A stretch of DNA of 64,000 nt from Mucilaginibacter xinganensis. Lineage in GTDB: Bacteria; Bacteroidota; Bacteroidia; Sphingobacteriales; Sphingobacteriaceae. A program made the position numbers and the translations under genes. A model generated the notes under the pieces. That model was not told where the DNA came from. It saw only the letters and a program-made list of their open reading frames with translations, and ran no database searches. The stretch is taken from the NCBI RefSeq assembly GCF_002257585.1, contig NZ_CP022743.1, positions 3,534,001-3,598,000 on the forward strand. Direction: 5' to 3'. This document shows, piece after piece, positions 54,698 to 63,661 of this stretch (within the stretch, counting starts at the first letter, position 1; the number at the start of each line of letters is the position of its first letter).

Positions 54698-56290
54698 TTG
54701 GAGACGATAACCAGGAGAAATTTTCTAAGCAAAGGCGCTATGCTTGCAGGCGGCGCTTATCCGGCTATGCTTGCTCTAGGCATGTTGCAGGCCGCACCTG
54801 CCCATGCTTTTAACTTGACCGGCAGCGGAAAAGGAAAAAAGATTATTATTTTGGGTGGTGGCCTGGCCGGAATGACCTGCGCTTACGAACTTAATAAATT
54901 AGGATATAATTGTACCGTACTGGAGGCGCGTGAGCGTGCCGGCGGCCGATGTTGGAGCGTTAAAAATGGCAGCGTCAACACAGAAACTGATAAACCCACC
55001 GTCACCGCCCGTTTTGATGAAGGCCAGTATTTTAATGCGGGCCCCTCACGAATCCCCCATAACCACCAGCTTACCATGCATTACTGCAGGGAACTGGGCA
55101 TCCCGCTTCAGGTTTACAACAACGTTAACGAAGGTTCTTATTATTTTGCGGAAGGAAAAGGACCGCTATCCAATAAAAAGATCCGTGTTCGCGAGGTGCA
55201 TAACGATATCAGGGGATATATGACAGAACTGCTCGCAAAAAGCATTGACCATGGCAGCCTTGATACCGGGCTAAGCAAAGAAGATTCAGAAAAAGTAATT
55301 GAATACCTGATGGCTGAAGGCGGCCTTGATCCTGACAGGCTGTACAAAGCATCGGCACGCAGGGGTTACATTGAAAATCCGGGTGCCGGTGATAAACCGG
55401 GAAAAATAGCTGATCCGCATAAACTGGCAGAACTGATCCAGTCGGGATTAATGGATCCTGATTTTTATAACGTTGCCGAATACACCTACGAACTTCAAAT
55501 GACTATGTTCCAGGCTATTGGTGGCATGGACCAGATTGCGAAGGCTCTACAGAAAAAAATTGACCCCAATTTAAAACTGGGTGCCGAAGTAACAAATATC
55601 ACCAATATTGACAATGGCGTAAAGGTTACCTATAAAGATGCGCAGGGCGAACACATGATCGAGGGCGACATTTGTATCTGCACCATCCCCTTGCCTGTTT
55701 TAAGTAATATAAGTAATAATTTTTCGGGGGATGTTAGCCGGGCCATTGATTATATAAGTTACATCCAAACAGGGAAAATAGGCCTGCAATTTAAAAGGCG
55801 CTTTTGGGAGGAAGATGAGCATATATACGGCGGCATCACCCACACCAACAATGATCTGACGCAGGTATTTTACCCTTCATATGATTATATGGGCAAAAAA
55901 GGCATCCTGCTGGGCTATTATAATTTTAATGAAAAAGCACAACGCACAGGTGAGCTAAGCTACGCCGACCGCGAAAAGCTTGCCCTGCAAAAGGGAAGGC
56001 TGATTCACCCGCAATATGATGCCGAATTTGAAAGCTCCTTTTCGGTAAGCTGGCACAAAACAAAATACAATTTGGGCGGATGGGCAGTTTACAGCAGCGA
56101 AACCCGCAAAACACAATACCCGGTATTATTAAAGCCCGATAAACAGGTGTATTTCGCCGGCGAGCATTTAACTTACCTAAATGCATGGATGGCAGGTGCT
56201 TTTGAATCGGCACGGAGCGTGGTAACGGCAATTCATGGGCGTGTAACGGAGCAGCGGGTACAATACCCGGCAACAACAACTAAAGGATAA
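54698..56290 (+). CDS. TAT-exported flavin amine oxidase
   Basis: Protein of 530 residues starting at TTG 54698; this keeps the twin-arginine signal (ITRRNFLSKGAML). The FAD dinucleotide motif is IIILGGGLAGMTCAYELNKL, followed by LEARERAGGRC. The C-terminal FAD contact is YFAGEHLTYLNAWMAGAFES. It belongs to the flavin amine/L-amino-acid oxidase family, making an imine or oxo-acid plus peroxide. It is followed after 35 bases by a TAT-exported aminotransferase, so both probably act on the same amine or amino acid in the periplasm. Confidence 0.9.
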   Translation: METITRRNFLSKGAMLAGGAYPAMLALGMLQAAPAHAFNLTGSGKGKKIIILGGGLAGMTCAYELNKLGYNCTVLEARERAGGRCWSVKNGSVNTETDKPTVTARFDEGQYFNAGPSRIPHNHQLTMHYCRELGIPLQVYNNVNEGSYYFAEGKGPLSNKKIRVREVHNDIRGYMTELLAKSIDHGSLDTGLSKEDSEKVIEYLMAEGGLDPDRLYKASARRGYIENPGAGDKPGKIADPHKLAELIQSGLMDPDFYNVAEYTYELQMTMFQAIGGMDQIAKALQKKIDPNLKLGAEVTNITNIDNGVKVTYKDAQGEHMIEGDICICTIPLPVLSNISNNFSGDVSRAIDYISYIQTGKIGLQFKRRFWEEDEHIYGGITHTNNDLTQVFYPSYDYMGKKGILLGYYNFNEKAQRTGELSYADREKLALQKGRLIHPQYDAEFESSFSVSWHKTKYNLGGWAVYSSETRKTQYPVLLKPDKQVYFAGEHLTYLNAWMAGAFESARSVVTAIHGRVTEQRVQYPATTTKG

Positions 56291-56325
56291 ACTGACTTAC
56301 TTACTCATAATTTAAAAAAACTGAC

Positions 56326-57498
56326 ATGGCAAACTCACTTAACCGCCGAAACTGGATCAAGTCCAGCGCTTTACTGGCCGGGGGACTGGCCTTAGCATCC
56401 GGAACGATTAATAAATTAGCGGCAATGCCCGTAATGCGAAAAATGGGCTTCGCCGGAAAGCCTGTTACCGACGAAACTGTAATTTTAGATGCAGCACCGG
56501 CGTTAAAGGCCCGGCTGCTTGCCAACGAAAATCCTTTCGGCCCATCGCCGGCGGCAAAAAAAGCTATCCAGGAAACTTTGGATACCAGCTATCAGTACGC
56601 ATTTATGCAGCTATCAACCCTTTCGGGAAAAATTGCGGCGTATGAAGGCATCAACCAAAGTAATATCATGCTCAATTCGGGATCTTCTGCTCTGCTGCTT
56701 GCGGCTGCTATCCATTACAGCAAAGGCGGAAAAAGCATTATCACCGGCGATCCGTCTTATGATGATCTGCCAACCAGCGCCCTGCGTAATGGCGGAAAAT
56801 GGGTAAAAGTACCGTTAACAAAAGATTATAAACTAGACCTTGACGCTATGGAAGCTAAGGTTGATGACAATACCGGCCTGGTTTATATTTGTAACCCTAA
56901 CAACCCAACCGGTACCGTAGTTGATACCGATAAACTTAAAGCCTTTTGTGAGCGTGTATCAAAAAAAACAATGGTATTTGTTGACGAGGCCTATATTGAT
57001 TACCTGCCCGATCCACAGGCCACTACATTAATTGGCGGCGTAAAAGCAGGTCAGAACATTATTGTAGCCCGCACTTTCTCCAAGCTTTATGGTTTTGCCG
57101 GTTTACGCTGCGGCTATATTGTAGCTCAGCCCGATACTATTCATGCACTTTCTATTTACACCGGCGGCGCATTCAATCTTTCGGCTACCACCATTGCCGC
57201 TGCAATTGCAGGTTACCGCGAAACCGACTTTTTACAGGATGCTCTTAAAAAGACCATCGCATCAAGAGAATTTTTGTACGCTACTTTGAAGAAAGAGGGC
57301 TATGAATACATTCCGTCATCGGCAAACTTTGTAATGTTCCCGTTAAAAATGGATGGGGCGAAATTTGTTGGCGAAATGATGAAACGCGGAGTCGGGATCA
57401 GAAACTGGAAACTGAACGGAGCAGACTGGTGTCGGGTAAGCATTGGCCGCATGGATGAAATGGAGGCATTTGCTGATGCATTTAAACAATTATCATAA
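56326..57498 (+). CDS. TAT-exported HisC-like PLP aminotransferase
   Basis: Protein of 390 residues with a twin-arginine-like signal (NRRNWIKSSALLAGG). The fold-type I aminotransferase features are LLANENPFGPS, NSGSSALLLAAAI, YICNPNNPTGT, VDEAYIDYLPD and the PLP Lys253 in ARTFSKLYGFAGLRCGY. It resembles histidinol-phosphate aminotransferases, but export makes a biosynthetic role unlikely. It is 35 bases after the amine oxidase, so the two form an operon. Export of a PLP enzyme needs folding in the cytoplasm, in line with TAT. Confidence 0.88.
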   Translation: MANSLNRRNWIKSSALLAGGLALASGTINKLAAMPVMRKMGFAGKPVTDETVILDAAPALKARLLANENPFGPSPAAKKAIQETLDTSYQYAFMQLSTLSGKIAAYEGINQSNIMLNSGSSALLLAAAIHYSKGGKSIITGDPSYDDLPTSALRNGGKWVKVPLTKDYKLDLDAMEAKVDDNTGLVYICNPNNPTGTVVDTDKLKAFCERVSKKTMVFVDEAYIDYLPDPQATTLIGGVKAGQNIIVARTFSKLYGFAGLRCGYIVAQPDTIHALSIYTGGAFNLSATTIAAAIAGYRETDFLQDALKKTIASREFLYATLKKEGYEYIPSSANFVMFPLKMDGAKFVGEMMKRGVGIRNWKLNGADWCRVSIGRMDEMEAFADAFKQLS

Positions 57499-57633
57499 AA
57501 ATAAAACTTTGTCATTTTGTACACAGTGATAAATCTTAATACCAGCAGTCGTGGCTCCCGTTTACGGCTGCTGGCATTATCCGGCAAGATCATTTGCTAC
57601 ATTTCAGATGACAAAAAAACACAACTCAATACC

Positions 57634-58632
57634 ATGCGTAATTTATTACTTACAATTTCTTTATTTATAATTACTTTAACCACTAAAGCGCAGCAAGCTA
57701 CTGTGAATCCACGCCCGCTTACACTGGACGAGTACAACAAAGCTTTAACTTACACTGTTGCCGACCTCGACAAGGACACCTATGTTAAGTTTGATAATGC
57801 TTACATCCTTGACAGGTATGAAAACCGCAAACCTTATTTTATAACCGGCGGCGATGGCCTTAAAAAACGCATAGACCTTTATAAGCTAATTGCGAAAGAG
57901 GGCATGCAGGAAATTGGCCTGATGGTGTTTTACACCAGCGAAACCGGTAAAAAGTACCAGGCCCTGGTGCCCGACTTTACAGCTGACGCAAAAGTATGGG
58001 CTAAATATTTCCAGGATATTGACGACATCAACAAGATTGAAAAGAACTATATCCTTAAACTATCCTACGTCCTGTCAAAAGAGATGAGCTTTCAGCAATA
58101 CAAGGTTTTAAATAACGGAAAAGATCTTAAAGAAGAAGCCGCAACTTATGGTAACGACATTTGCTTCCCCGGCGATGAAGAGGTGACCATGAGCAACGGC
58201 GCAAAAAAAATGATCAAGGATGTAAAAAGCGGCGATGAAGTAATTACCGTTGACCCGGCAACAAACAAATCGTCCGTTATTAAAGTAAAAGAACTAACCG
58301 TACATGCGGCTAAGAACTATGCTATCACCGAACTGGTTCTGATCTCGGCAAAAGAAAAAAACACCGCAACGGCCATCAATATTAACCTGAATACCAAAGT
58401 GCTTAAAGCTACACCCAATCACCCAATGCTAACTAAACAAGGCAGTTTTAAAATTGGTGAAGTAACTATTGGCCAGCGGGTATTATGCCTTAACGAGCAG
58501 AACGGTAAATATGAAACCTACACCGTTTTAAGAAAAACGGAACATGCAGGCGGCGTGCAAAATGTTTATAACATTGAGGCAGCCGGCGGTAGCACCCTGG
58601 TACTTAACGGCGTTATGGTAATGCAGAAATAA
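57634..58632 (+). CDS. secreted Hint (hedgehog/intein-type) domain protein
   Basis: About 332 residues from ATG 57634, chosen because a signal peptide (MRNLLLTISLFIITLTTKAQ) begins there; the longer frame before it is untranslated-looking. Residues about 21-176 are an unrecognised domain. From Cys177 the Hint fold begins: CFPGDEEVTMSNG, IKDVKSGDEVITV, ATPNHPMLT and the final VYNIEAAGGSTLVLNGVMVM. Cys177 is placed for N-S acyl shift and self-cleavage. No C-extein follows, so cleavage would release the N-domain. It ends in a terminator. Confidence 0.82.
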   Translation: MRNLLLTISLFIITLTTKAQQATVNPRPLTLDEYNKALTYTVADLDKDTYVKFDNAYILDRYENRKPYFITGGDGLKKRIDLYKLIAKEGMQEIGLMVFYTSETGKKYQALVPDFTADAKVWAKYFQDIDDINKIEKNYILKLSYVLSKEMSFQQYKVLNNGKDLKEEAATYGNDICFPGDEEVTMSNGAKKMIKDVKSGDEVITVDPATNKSSVIKVKELTVHAAKNYAITELVLISAKEKNTATAININLNTKVLKATPNHPMLTKQGSFKIGEVTIGQRVLCLNEQNGKYETYTVLRKTEHAGGVQNVYNIEAAGGSTLVLNGVMVMQK

Positions 58633-58652
58633 AATCATTTTAATTCTATGAT

Positions 58653-58679
58653 AAAAGGCTCTTTTATAAAGGGCCTTTT
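58653..58679 (+). terminator. intrinsic terminator after Hint gene
   Basis: Nine-pair stem AAAAGGCTC / GGGCCTTTT with one wobble, nine-base loop, then C and TATTT. It lies 20 bases after the Hint stop codon. Confidence 0.8.
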
Positions 58680-58739
58680 CTATTTAAACAAATTGCCGGG
58701 TTAATGGTATTTATAACCAGCTACTTTAATATATCCAAT

Positions 58740-59588
58740 ATGCCAAAGCCGATAATCTCTCTTATACTATCAGTTACCTGCTTGTTTTTCGTTAGCTGTG
58801 TAGGGCAGCAAGAGGCCAGGAGTCCTAAAGGTTACGACTTCAGCAACCCTGTGAAATACGATATGCCAGACGATCTGACAGAGATATCAGGAATAGCATT
58901 TAATAAAGGAAACCCCGACACCTTATTTGTAGAACAGGACGAGGACGGCAAGTTATTTTACTTTAAACCCGGCAGCAAAGATGTGCCGGCCATAAAATTT
59001 GGAAAGAGCGGTGACTATGAAGATTTAGCTATTATCAGCAACCAGGTTGTAATGCTGCGCAGCGATGGCGTGCTCTTTACTTTCCCTTTGGATGTAAAAA
59101 ATGCAAAGCCTGCCGTTAAAGAATTGGATAGCTTACTACCAAAGGGCGAATATGAGGGGCTATTCGCGGATGATGCAAGCCAGTTGATTTATGCGCTATG
59201 CAAACGTTGTGCAATGGAGAAAAGCAGCAAGACCAACACCATATTCAGTTTTAAATTATCAGCAGATGGGGCTTTACAAAGCGACGGCAAATTCATCATA
59301 GACGTTAAGAAGATTGAAGAACTTACCGGAACAAAGAAAATAACCTTTCACCCTTCAGCCCTGAGCAAAAACCGGCAAACCGGCGAGTGGTATATTCTTT
59401 CATCGGTAAATAAACTATTGGTTGTAGCCGACCCTAACTGGGTTGTTAAAGCTGTTTATACGTTAAACCCACGCACGTTTCATCAGCCCGAGGGAATGAC
59501 GTTCGATAATTCAAACAACCTTTATATCTCCAACGAAGGAGATAAAGTTCAACCTGGCAATGTGCTAAAATTTGAATTAACAAAGTGA
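58740..59588 (+). CDS. SdiA-regulated-like lipoprotein
   Basis: About 282 residues from ATG 58740; an earlier ATG at 58704 adds twelve residues before the signal. A lipoprotein signal ends at LFFVSC. The rest is a beta-propeller-like SdiA-regulated/esterase-like domain with TEISGIAFNKGNPDTLFVEQD, GDYEDLAIISN and FHQPEGMTFDNSNNLYISNEG, where conserved Asp, Glu and Asn could bind calcium. Its function in Bacteroidota is unknown. It is probably a separate transcript after the Hint terminator. Confidence 0.82.
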   Translation: MPKPIISLILSVTCLFFVSCVGQQEARSPKGYDFSNPVKYDMPDDLTEISGIAFNKGNPDTLFVEQDEDGKLFYFKPGSKDVPAIKFGKSGDYEDLAIISNQVVMLRSDGVLFTFPLDVKNAKPAVKELDSLLPKGEYEGLFADDASQLIYALCKRCAMEKSSKTNTIFSFKLSADGALQSDGKFIIDVKKIEELTGTKKITFHPSALSKNRQTGEWYILSSVNKLLVVADPNWVVKAVYTLNPRTFHQPEGMTFDNSNNLYISNEGDKVQPGNVLKFELTK

Positions 59589-59649
59589 TTTTTATAAAGT
59601 GTCAATTTTGTTATATTTAAGCATCTGTTAACGCTTAAACTACAAGATC

Positions 59650-60168
59650 ATGCCGAATCACTTATCAATCCTGGGAATTATTCACACAGTAATCAGTATC
59701 ATTGCAATTTTTGCTGCCTTTTATGCCCTCTTTAGCGACGGGCAGATTAACCCTTTAAACAATCGGGGAAAGCTTTATATCGTTTTAACGGTAATTACCT
59801 GCCTTACAGGCTTGCCTATTATGCGTACCGGGCACCCCACTGCAGGACACAATCTTGCTGTGGTTATTTTAATAGTATTACCTATAGCCATATATGCACC
59901 CTCGTTTAAATTTCTTGGTAAAACAGCAGCTTTTCTCCAGGTATTCCTGATGTCGTTTACTTTGTTCCTTTCATTTATCCCGGCCATAGTGGAAACATTT
60001 ACCCGGCTGCCAATAAGCGGGCCTATCGCTGACGGCCCCAATGCTCCTGTTATCCAAATGGGGTTGTTAATTTTGGTGGCGTTGTTCACCACGGGCGTTC
60101 TGTACCAGCTAATAAAGTTGTGGAAGCGGCGCAAGCAAAGCGGTCGGCAAACGGTTAACGTGGTTTAA
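59650..60168 (+). CDS. unknown membrane protein with four to five helices
   Basis: Protein of 172 residues with hydrophobic segments at about 8-26, 42-58, 70-86, 94-118 and 136-156, and a basic C-terminus (KLWKRRKQSGRQ) likely facing the cytoplasm. HP residues in RTGHPTAGHN are conserved-looking within one loop. I cannot assign a family. It follows the SdiA-regulated-like gene after 61 bases and ends near the hairpin at 60191-60219. Confidence 0.72.
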   Translation: MPNHLSILGIIHTVISIIAIFAAFYALFSDGQINPLNNRGKLYIVLTVITCLTGLPIMRTGHPTAGHNLAVVILIVLPIAIYAPSFKFLGKTAAFLQVFLMSFTLFLSFIPAIVETFTRLPISGPIADGPNAPVIQMGLLILVALFTTGVLYQLIKLWKRRKQSGRQTVNVV

Positions 60169-60190
60169 ACCAATAAATACTGGTATAAAT

Positions 60191-60219
60191 AAAGCCCTTC
60201 AAAATTATTAAAGGGCTTT
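60191..60219. terminator. bidirectional hairpin
   Basis: Nine-base perfect stem AAAGCCCTT / AAGGGCTTT with an 11-base AT-rich loop, between convergent genes 59650-60168 and 60226-60468. T residues at the plus-strand 3' arm make it a reasonable terminator. Confidence 0.75.
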
Positions 60220-60225
60220 GGTATA

Positions 60226-60468
60226 TTATGGATGTGGTGGTGCCGGCGGTGGTGGTGGCGGCTTAGGCAAGCGGATATGAATCCGTGCCCGGTGATGACG
60301 CCTGCGGTGTCGCCTGCTAAAAGGCAGTGGAGGACGAGGCGGCGGCGGTGGCGGCCTCCTGATCTGTAAAAACGTTGATTCAACCTTTAATGTAAGTGGT
60401 TCTGCCTGCGCAAAATCCAAGCTAAAAGTTAAAAACGCTACTACTAAGATGATTTTTAAATACTTCAT
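60226..60468 (-). CDS. secreted Pro/Arg/His-rich small protein
   Basis: Protein of 80 residues with a signal peptide (1-22, FAQA). The mature part starts EPLTLKVESTFLQI, then RRPPPPPPRPPLPF, a cationic core SRRHRRRHHRARIHIR and PKPPPPPPAPPHP. Two proline-rich arms thus surround an Arg/His core. The composition could bind metals, nucleic acid or cell-wall polymers, or resemble Pro/Arg-rich antimicrobial peptides. No homology can be claimed. It lies 90 bases downstream of the esterase gene on the same strand. Confidence 0.6.
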   Translation of the reverse strand: MKYLKIILVVAFLTFSLDFAQAEPLTLKVESTFLQIRRPPPPPPRPPLPFSRRHRRRHHRARIHIRLPKPPPPPPAPPHP

Positions 60469-60558
60469 TGTTTAGCGGTTTTTGTTAATTGTTTATCTGT
60501 TAACATTAAAGTTAATATTATGTTTCGAAAACAGCTATCGACCTTTGATATTTTGCCG

Positions 60559-61470
60559 TTATTTAAATAGCGTTTTATACATAAAATCAGCTGCAAACTG
60601 CCCGGCTTCCAGCCAGCGCTGCTGTGTTTCCTTACCGCCTGAAAAAACAGGATTAAAATGCTTTTGCAATTCATGTGAATATCCTTCGAAAATCTTGCGG
60701 TCATTAGGTATCCCCAACGCTACCGCTTTATCATGAACATCCGCGCCGCCATATAAAGGGGCATCTTTGTGTGTTGGTGAAACGGTGCCGTCATTACTGC
60801 CGTAAATATTAACAATTGGCACCCGTACATTTTTTAGCCAATCAAGGTTAAAAATACCTCCCCACAGGTTTATTACACCCGCAACCTTTAACGGCTCTTT
60901 ATTAGTTGCGGTATTACCGGTTACACCTGCAAATTTTGCCAGTTCCGCATTCGTGCTGTAAGCAGCGTTGAGCGCCATCATCCCACCTGCCGAATTACCC
61001 GCCAGGATGATCCTGTCAGGGTCTATGTTATATTCTTTGGCATGTTCCTTAAAATAAGCTACTGCCTGCTTGGCATCCAATACCGCATAGTAACAACTCC
61101 GTTTTAGTTCATCAAAATTAAAGATCGGAAATTTTTTACTCAGCGTGTAACTAATGGCCGCACATACATATCCGCGCTGCGCAAAAGTTTTACTCCATAA
61201 CCTGATCCCTTTAGCCTCTTTTGACCCGAATTTAAAGCCGCCTCCGTGCATCCAGATGATCAGCGGCCTACCCGTTGATTTATCATCTTTAGGCTGATAC
61301 AGATCAAATAAATGTGCTTTATTTTCCCTTGGTGTATCAGCCGGAGCATAACTAAGGTTATTTGTTTGTGTTACCTCTGTAAAAACAAAGTCCTTATATT
61401 TTATATTTTGAGCTTTCACAAACATTGAAACTCCTAATATTCCTGCAATTAACAATGAACGTTTAACCAT
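60559..61470 (-). CDS. secreted alpha/beta-hydrolase esterase (BD-FAE-like)
   Basis: Protein of 303 residues with a signal peptide (1-20, FVKA). Oxyanion motif HGGGFKFGS (75-83), nucleophile elbow AGNSAGGMM, an acid in YGSNDGTVSP and the final His in YSHELQKHF give a full catalytic triad. It belongs to the Hsl/BD-FAE-like group, which often removes acyl groups from polysaccharides such as xylan. The substrate is unknown. It is a separate gene with a 274-base upstream gap shared with the divergent 61745 gene. Confidence 0.88.
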   Translation of the reverse strand: MVKRSLLIAGILGVSMFVKAQNIKYKDFVFTEVTQTNNLSYAPADTPRENKAHLFDLYQPKDDKSTGRPLIIWMHGGGFKFGSKEAKGIRLWSKTFAQRGYVCAAISYTLSKKFPIFNFDELKRSCYYAVLDAKQAVAYFKEHAKEYNIDPDRIILAGNSAGGMMALNAAYSTNAELAKFAGVTGNTATNKEPLKVAGVINLWGGIFNLDWLKNVRVPIVNIYGSNDGTVSPTHKDAPLYGGADVHDKAVALGIPNDRKIFEGYSHELQKHFNPVFSGGKETQQRWLEAGQFAADFMYKTLFK

Positions 61471-61744
61471 ACTATTTTATATACGTTACAATTGTACTAA
61501 ACAGATGTTTTAACCCGTATTGCAATTACGGCTTACCATCATTTAAGTCAACCTGACTTTTCCAGGCCCGGTTAATCCGCAGAGTTATCATCGTATGGCA
61601 AAAAATCACACATTTTGCTAAATTTGGTGGCTGATTGGCCCGGATATTAAACCATAACAAACATTATTAGTTTATAAAGGTTCAGAAGTATTATATTATC
61701 ATCCTATTTAAATTAAGAGCTATAGCGTTAGCATCAGATACATA

Positions 61745-63040
61745 ATGGCAATTTTTGAGGAACGAAACCAGCAACAGGCACCGGAAATAACATTAATGCA
61801 GGAACAAAAGCTGCAGGAACTGCTGGCATATGTTAACCGCCATTCCCCATTTTATAGGGAGCTCTTTTTAAAGCATAGTATTAATATTGACGACATAAAA
61901 ACGTTGGATGACCTGTCATTAATTCCAACCACCGCTAAGGATGACCTTCAGCAACGGAATGATGATTTTTTGTGTGTTCCGCGAAATAAAGTGATCGAAT
62001 ATACCTCTACCTCCGGTACCCTGGGACGGCCAGTAACCATAGCGCTTACTGAAAACGACCTTGACCGTTTGGCTTACAATGAATACAATTCCTTTTTGTG
62101 TGCCGACGGTTCTGCTGAAGACACTTACCAACTGATGCTTACCCTCGACAGACAATTTATGGCCGGGATTGCCTATTATCTCGGCATCCGCAGAATAGGT
62201 GCCGGAATTATCCGTCTGGGCCCCGGAGTCCCCTCATTGCAGTGGGAGACCATTCAGCGGTTAAAACCAACTGCTATTGTTGCTGTTCCTTCATTTATTC
62301 TGAAGCTCATTCAGTACGCAAAAGATACAGGGATTGATATCAGCAGCACATCGGTTAAAAAAGCCATCTGCATTGGCGAGAACATCCGGAATACTGATTT
62401 CTCATTAAACATCCTTGGAAAAAAAATAACGGAAAACTGGGATATCCAGTTATATTCTACTTACGCATCCACCGAAATGCAAACTGCGTTTACAGAATGC
62501 GGCGAAGGTAAAGGCGGCCATTATCAACCTGAACTTGTTATTGTGGAGCTTTTAGACGGAAATGACCAACAAGTGGAACCAGGAACCCCCGGAGAAGTAA
62601 CCATTACTACTTTAGGCGTTGAGGGAATGCCCCTGCTGCGTTATAAAACCGGGGACATGTGCATGTATTTTGACGAGCCATGCGCCTGCGGCCGCACCAG
62701 CTTGCGTCTTTCGCCTATAATGGGGCGTAAAAAACAAATGATAAAATTTAAGGGCACAACACTTTATCCGCCGGCACTGTTCGACCTGCTGAACGAGCGT
62801 GAAGAGATCCTTGATTTTGTAATAGAGGTTTCTACAAACGACATCGGGATGGACCAGGTATCACTTTATGTAGTCCCCACCGAACTGACCGAAGAGTGTG
62901 ATCACCGCATTCGGGCATATTTACAGGCCCGACTGCGTGTTAGTCCGCACATTAAGTATATTACGACCGAAGAGATCCTGAAAATGCAATTCAGCGAAGC
63001 CAGCCGGAAAGCTATTAAATTTATAGACAAAAGAGCTTAA
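61745..63040 (+). CDS. phenylacetate-CoA-ligase-like AMP-forming enzyme
   Basis: Protein of 431 residues of the adenylate-forming superfamily. The P-loop-like YTSTSGTLGRPVTIALTEND, STYASTEMQTAFTEC, LLRYKTGDMC and the zinc-like CACGRTSLRLSPIMGRKKQM segments match PaaK-type ligases. The C-terminal lid domain is present (MIKFKGTTLYP, SRKAIKFID). No phenylacetate catabolic genes are nearby, so the acid activated is unknown; F390 synthetase-like roles are an alternative. A TAAATTTG promoter-like box lies at 61619-61626. Confidence 0.88.
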   Translation: MAIFEERNQQQAPEITLMQEQKLQELLAYVNRHSPFYRELFLKHSINIDDIKTLDDLSLIPTTAKDDLQQRNDDFLCVPRNKVIEYTSTSGTLGRPVTIALTENDLDRLAYNEYNSFLCADGSAEDTYQLMLTLDRQFMAGIAYYLGIRRIGAGIIRLGPGVPSLQWETIQRLKPTAIVAVPSFILKLIQYAKDTGIDISSTSVKKAICIGENIRNTDFSLNILGKKITENWDIQLYSTYASTEMQTAFTECGEGKGGHYQPELVIVELLDGNDQQVEPGTPGEVTITTLGVEGMPLLRYKTGDMCMYFDEPCACGRTSLRLSPIMGRKKQMIKFKGTTLYPPALFDLLNEREEILDFVIEVSTNDIGMDQVSLYVVPTELTEECDHRIRAYLQARLRVSPHIKYITTEEILKMQFSEASRKAIKFIDKRA

Positions 63041-63084
63041 TTATAACTATAGATACCTGTAAACTATTTCGGCGGCCAGCTATT

Positions 63085-63582
63085 TTATTTAAAGCTGCTA
63101 CCCAATTCAAGCCGTTTGTTCCTCAGGTCAATACCTCCTTCAATCACCGATTTAAGGTTGGCAAGGTAAAACGTCCACCCTATCTGGCATTGCACATACA
63201 GGTTTTTTGAAAGATCAGCTTCTTCCGGGATGTTTGTTTGGGTAAGTTCAACTATGGATACCCCGTTGCGGCTGTAAATATAAATAGAAACGATACTGCC
63301 GCCCGAAAAGGTAAACTTTAATGAATCCGTGCCGTTGGCTTCAAGCACACTCCCCTTTTCAACAGCAGTGTCGTCATAGCCGTGCCAATACCATTCGTAA
63401 GTATCCTCCGTCATAATAAACTCCTCCGGCTCCCTGGTGCGGCGTGGAACAGTATAAAAATTAGCCTTCCGTAAAAACCATTTTTCAATTCCCGCTGTGG
63501 TGGCCCAGGCTTCATAAAGACTTCTTACATCGGTATTAAAATCACCAACTATTTTAAAGCTGGTAAACTTATTATCTATCAT
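63085..63582 (-). CDS. SRPBCC/AHSA1-like protein
   Basis: Protein of 165 residues with no signal peptide. The Bet v 1-like fold is indicated by an N-terminal strand (FKIVGDFNTDVRSLYEAWAT), GIEKWFLRKANFY, a central sheet (LKFTFSGGSIVSIYIY) and a C-terminal long helix (LYVQCQIGWTFYLANLKSVI). Such proteins bind hydrophobic ligands or help Hsp90-like chaperones; here the role is unknown. It is convergent with the PaaK-like gene (44 bases) and divergent from the NUDIX gene. Confidence 0.85.
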   Translation of the reverse strand: MIDNKFTSFKIVGDFNTDVRSLYEAWATTAGIEKWFLRKANFYTVPRRTREPEEFIMTEDTYEWYWHGYDDTAVEKGSVLEANGTDSLKFTFSGGSIVSIYIYSRNGVSIVELTQTNIPEEADLSKNLYVQCQIGWTFYLANLKSVIEGGIDLRNKRLELGSSFK

Positions 63583-63661
63583 ATTGGTAATATAACTAAT
63601 ATTAATCCAAATTTAGGTATAATAGTTTTTGTGTTTATTAACTTCACAACAAATCTTACCC

